A stretch of DNA of 64,000 nt from Gymnogyps californianus. Taxonomy: Eukaryota; Chordata; Aves; Accipitriformes; Cathartidae. The first letter of the stretch is position 1. Each line of letters begins with the position of its first letter. The position numbers and the translations under genes were made by a program. The notes beneath the pieces are model-generated. The model made no database searches, had not been told where the DNA came from, and saw only the letters and a program-made list of their open reading frames with translations. The DNA lies in NCBI RefSeq assembly GCF_018139145.2, contig NC_059471.1, positions 102,488,914 to 102,552,913 of the forward strand, in the 5' to 3' direction. Shown in pieces: positions 59,463 to 64,000 of this stretch.

Positions 59463-61350
59463 AAAATAGTGAACTTCACAAGGTAATTGTACAGTAGTAC
59501 TCAATAGTTCAAGTAGTACTGACCTTTAAGCAAGTCTTACACCAGCTAGTAAGTAAAACCAAGGTTTTTGTTTTCAGGTCTGTCAGTTTCTTGCTCAGGA
59601 GCTTGGGGATGTTTGTTGGCTTTTGTACTGAGAAACAAGTGTGGCCTGTAACTAATCCCATTTACAGCACCTGACACTTGAACAGCAGCACAAGCTAAGT
59701 GTTTGACTCTGGAAGAACTCTTACACTGTGCTTTAATACAAGTTCCCAGTTAAGAAAACTTTAAGAGCAGGGCAAGAGCTTCTTTCTGAGGTTACCTGCG
59801 TTTTCTACCAGAAGTTTGCTTTCTTGCAAGTATTTCTTGACCATCCTGTCTGGTTTTAGCGAACTGGAATGGTCATGCTCTCTATCCAGCTGCTAAGAGG
59901 AGAAAAGAGAGAGCTTTGAGCATGTGCCTCTTCTGGTAGCCTAAGCTGAAAACAGGCGTAGTGTAAAAGAACCACGCAGGCTTCATTCAGAATATCCACT
60001 TTTACACCACAGGTAGTTCCAGTGCAGGCCAAGGTGGATAGGGATGGCTCATTTTAGATAATGCTTTGGCCTGCTGCAGTTGGCAGTTGTGAAGATAACC
60101 CTTGAGTTACTCCTAACAAAAAGTTTTTAACTTTGGCCTATTTGTGTAACTGGAAAAATATTTAGTAACAACTTTAACAGAAGTCTAGTGTAGGGCTTAT
60201 TCACGAAGTTGTATGCTGTATTGCTAAATATTCATAGATGTTTTAACTGCTACCTTATGTATATATATATGTCCTCTATTATGCATTTAGGTTGTTCCTT
60301 TGGTGAGCCTGTGGTTCTTCATTTGTTTACAGCACAGTACATAAAAAGAACATGGATGAACTTCAAAGCAGGTATTACGCAGCTTGTGGCTGACTTGAAA
60401 ATTCTTACCAGACTTGAAGTATGACTGAGTCTTCAGATAACTATGTTGTCTTGGCATGCTGCCTAATCACAAGTGATGAGATTAGTTTATGAGGAAACAA
60501 CCTCATGAAGCTCTTGGAAAAAGCGTTACTGATTTTTCATGCTAGTCTTCTGTATTCCTGGAAGGGGTGGAACAGCATTACCTCAGATGATAACCCACAG
60601 CTCTGGCAGTGACCAGGTGCATTAACAGACCTAAGTAACTTGAACAAGTCATTTGCATATAAACAAGCACATTTCTTTCTTTTTTTTTTAAACAACTTCT
60701 ATCAAACCCAGGAAAAAAGTCAAATAAAAACAACCTTTTTAGTACAGAAGTGGTTCATTTGTTCTTTGTGTTTTATTAGACACCCTCCAGACCCCACAGG
60801 ACTGTGATGTGAGGCTTAACTTGTAGTCTTCTGCTTTAAGTGACTCAAACCCCAACCCTCAGTCAACTTTTCATTTGCAGGACTGATCTGATTGATAGTC
60901 AACAAGAGATTTTAGTGTCTCATAATCACCGATACATGTTATACAAATTCTGAGCAAAATTAAAGTTTGTTTTGCTGTGAAGAACAACTGTCTTGCTGCA
61001 GGAGCAGAAGATTAATGCTTCTCATGAATGTGTTTGTTAGGAGGCAGATATTAGGAGGCCTTTCTTGGAGCAGTTCTTTGCACAAGTTCATGGTGAGGAG
61101 AGTAAAGTACTATAAAATTTCTTTTTAGACCGCCATTTTTATCTGGAGGGAAGAAGCCACACAAAACCACATGTACTTAAAATGATTCAGAAAAGCATAC
61201 TGGGGTGGATATAATACACATTGAGTGCTAACACACACAAATAAGGCAACAAAACAAAAGCCACTATAAAAGTAATTCATGGTGCAATTATTCACTCAAT
61301 GAAAAATTCCAGGTTGTACTACATCCTACCATAAAGTGCCATTATTTCTC
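59463..61350. other. Intergenic between convergent TMEM50B and IFNGR2
   Basis: Unique-looking AT-rich sequence that may include the distal 3'UTRs of either gene. A minus-strand AATAAA (plus TTTATT) is present at 60772-60777. No coding feature is recognised. Confidence 0.45.
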
Positions 61351-61355
61351 AAAGC

Positions 61356-61361
61356 TTTATT
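61356..61361 (-). terminator. IFNGR2: Candidate polyadenylation signal of IFNGR2
   Basis: TTTATT on the plus strand (AATAAA on the minus), about 290 bases past the IFNGR2 stop. Confidence 0.45.
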
Positions 61362-61653
61362 TCAGTTTGGGGTGGGAAATACGATGCTGTTAATATAACC
61401 ATCTGTCTTTCTTTAGGCAATTTAGTGTTCATTTCCCTTTCACGTTCCACCTTTTAAGTCTCTTTGGCAGAAGCCATTTAAACAAAGGCTCGGGGTCCAC
61501 GCTGTTCTCGGGAAGCAACGTCTCGCTCAGGATTTGTCAGCGGCTGCATTTTGTCCAGAGTTGGTCATCTGTCCTGCCAGCAGCCACACAGCACCGCTCC
61601 TGAGCGGCAGCCTCTGCAAAGACTTGGTACAGGCACTCGCACTAGGGCGCCGC

Positions 61654-61824
61654 TTAAGTTACTTCACTCTCGCTGGAGATGCTGTGTGAGTGAGCTTGAC
61701 CATCCAAACTGCTGCCACAGGCTTGGCTTCCTTCCCCACAAAATAACACAGATGACGATAAGGGATCGTCCTCGACGCAATTGTCCAGCACCTCTAAAAC
61801 CGGCATGCTAGGGTCCTTCAAATA
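61654..61824 (-). CDS. IFNGR2: IFNGR2 last coding exon (cytoplasmic tail)
   Basis: Minus-strand exon of 56 codons plus stop TAA, after acceptor CTTTTTCAG. It opens YLKDPSMPVLEVLDN, closely matching the human interferon-gamma receptor beta-chain tail YLKDPTQPILEALDK. It then diverges into a Ser- and acid-rich end, SSESEVT. The protein is the signalling chain of the type II interferon receptor, a membrane protein that brings JAK2 to IFNGR1. Position and orientation beside TMEM50B match vertebrate synteny. The remaining exons lie to the right, at least partly beyond the window. Rapid tail divergence is normal for cytokine receptors. Confidence 0.85.
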   Translation of the reverse strand, partial: YLKDPSMPVLEVLDNCVEDDPLSSSVLFCGEGSQACGSSLDGQAHSHSISSESEVT

Positions 61825-62023
61825 CTGAAAAAGCCAGAAATAACAGTTAGATACCTATCCACAGAACAGAGGTATTAGAAATCACAGAGACAGAGCAGGT
61901 ACCACCACCTCTAGGCAAGTTGCTTCAGACCAGAATTCACAGTGCGAGCTGCTAAATATATAGTCTGTTCTGGATTTCCTTGAAACTACATTGAGCAAGG
62001 AGAAAGTTAAAAATACCTTATTT

Positions 62024-62064
<41 letters not shown>

Positions 62065-64000
62065 CGGGGGTGGGAATCAATCACGCAAACATCCATTTCA
62101 GTGAATTAAAGCAGCCCGCATTTCCTATTTTTTTTAAATAAATTTTAGCTAATATTCTTTTCATGTCAGTTCAAGCAAATTCCTGCTAGTTAAGAACAAA
62201 CCACAGAAGAAAACGCTTCTTTATTACACTGCTGAGGACATATCCTCCAACTGCAGGAATCTATGACAGCTTGTCTAAAGCGCTGATGGAGCAAACGAGA
62301 TCTAAGATTCTGATTTGTTCAGTGTCAGGCAAGTCAGATCTGCATCTTTTACCAGAAAACTCCAGTGGCATTCTTCTCTTGTAGTTACTTTTTGCTTTGA
62401 CTTCCCCTCTGCTCCCCTCTCCTCCAAAATTAAGTCATCAGCTTTACAATGAATGCATAATCAAAGAAAGGAGCATTAGAAAAAAAAACTAGGCCAGAGA
62501 AAATGCTTTCTGTTCCTCCTGCCACCCCCATATACTCTCCTTATCACTCAGCTGATCTTGTGTTTCACAGGGAATTGGAGCCATCTACCACTTCATGTAC
62601 TGAACCAAAAAAAAAAAAAATAAATCTGCCATTGAACACTTTTCCCCCTGATTTAAAAAAATCAGAATAAATGTCTGGAAAACAGACACCTTTATATTGT
62701 TAAAAGACTGACGTAGCTTGTAGTTCTACTCAAACTTGTTCTGCACTGTAGGAGGTGTCATAATCTGGCTGAGATGGGACCGCAGCTCAAGTCACGTCTG
62801 TTGTGGGACAAAGTTAACCTTAGTTTCAATTAAGGCACCACCTTCTCTATAATCACAGCAAGGCTAATGAGCAACAGGATTATTTTTTCAGGTGTATTAA
62901 AAATGAATGTTTCATATAGGAACCTCAAATACATCCACTTCAGCAAATTCATGACATAAATGAATGTCAGTTTGGCTTTGCTATGTGAAGGCGTTTCTGT
63001 GGTAGAACTGCTCCCTGTAACTCAAGACGCTGAAAGCTGAGATCCTTCTGTAAAAGAAGGGAGCATGTGATTTTTCTGAAAATCTAAAAGGGTACATACG
63101 AAACTGCCTTAAAATAATTGGTATTTTGTACTCATGGAAAGTGTTTTAAGAAGAGAAGCCTCAGGCTGGTTGATCTCTTTTAGAAATACACATTTTAAAA
63201 ATTCTGCATATTTACTGATTTTCCTTCATTTCTTGTCAGTGTTTTGCCCAAAGCCAGGCTCACCATTGTTCAAGAATATCTACTTTTGCTGCATGTTTTC
63301 CAGCTTAATACAATTACTTCAGAACACATGATGATAGACTCTATTCTTGCAAGTCCTTCGCATGAAATGCTGCACTATTTTAGTACACTGTACAAGGATT
63401 TTTTTTTTCCCTATGTGAGATATACTTTGCTTGATATGTGATACAGCTGTCTCCACTGAGCCCCCACGAAATGGTAGCTGAGGCAGCATGAAGAGAGAAA
63501 ATTATTTACTCAGGGCTCTGCAGAAAGTCTGAATTCATTCACCCATACTTCTGTAAAAATCTGGAAAACCAGCTCCACAATCACAGAACTACCATAGTAC
63601 AATGGACTACTCTGACATGCAGATATATACAAAGAAATACACCTCAAAGAACTGCAAACAAATACAAGCTTTTAAAAATACGGAATGCATGCTGAACAAG
63701 AACTTTTAAAATCAAGAACTTCGCTTAAAAGACTACTTCCTGTTTAAGTACTAAAAAGAGGAAGATGAACAGGACTGAAACAATATCGTTTAGTACAGAA
63801 ATGTGTAAGCTACAAGGAGAAAAAAAGCCCCAGGATGACTTTTTCATCTGAGTATTGCTAAACCTACAGGAAAAAAAGCCCAAGAACATTCCCCTAGGTA
63901 TTCCTCAGTCTTCAAGTCAGTCCTTGCTCTTAAAACGATCAGTGTTCACTTTTCCATATTTGATTTCTAGTCAGAGACCTAGGTCCCAAGTACATGTTCT
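61825..64000 (-). other. IFNGR2: IFNGR2 intron sequence
   Basis: Sequence upstream of the last IFNGR2 exon. I searched the minus strand for the transmembrane and membrane-proximal exon and did not find it, so it probably lies outside the window. It contains a 40-base G run. Confidence 0.5.
62025..62064 (+). repeat. G40 homopolymer
   Basis: Forty consecutive G bases, then CGGGGGTGGG. On the IFNGR2 sense strand it is C-rich and lies 200 bp before the last exon's acceptor. Strong G-quadruplex potential; the exact length is doubtful in any assembly. Confidence 0.85.

Overview
The window is nuclear DNA of a bird. The evidence is spliced vertebrate genes with GT-AG introns, two CR1 retrotransposon tails, a solo endogenous-retrovirus LTR of a kind seen in birds, and CpG-island promoters. 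Gene order matches the vertebrate SON-GART-DNAJC28-TMEM50B-IFNGR2 block (human 21q22.1). I cannot name the species.

Layout: (1) 1-7.0 kb (+): the last three coding exons and 3'UTR of GART, the trifunctional purine enzyme. Its 5' part lies left of the window, and its glycinamide ribonucleotide formyltransferase (GARFT) active-site residues are intact. (2) 9.7-32.0 kb (-): a second, complete GART-related gene, tail-to-tail with the first. All 21 coding exons expected of a vertebrate GART can be placed, every intron obeys GT-AG, and the phases fit. Signature residues are nevertheless lost in all three enzyme domains (GARS, AIRS, GARFT). There is one three-codon deletion, one 1-bp frameshift that stops the frame at about residue 757, and a lost ancestral stop codon. 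A 598-bp solo LTR with a 5-bp target duplication lies in its last intron. (3) 36.05-37.05 kb: a CpG island with two NRF1-type palindromes between the head of the GART-like gene (-) and DNAJC28 (+). (4) 38.5-39.6 kb (+): DNAJC28, coding sequence in one exon. (5) 44.5-59.5 kb (+): TMEM50B, with a CpG-island promoter, a long first intron holding two CR1 copies, six coding exons (158 aa) and a 3'UTR. (6) 61.65-61.82 kb (-): the last coding exon of IFNGR2, convergent with TMEM50B.

The result most worth following is the inverted GART paralog. The rest of the block keeps the ancestral order and orientation, so the plus-strand GART is the likely ortholog and the minus-strand gene an inserted inverted duplicate. 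Its exons are about 30% diverged in protein where both copies can be compared, yet it has almost no disabling lesions while its catalytic motifs are erased. That pattern suggests a long period as a constrained catalytically dead paralog, possibly followed by recent pseudogenization. All alignments were made by eye against remembered family sequences; no search or rate calculation was run.
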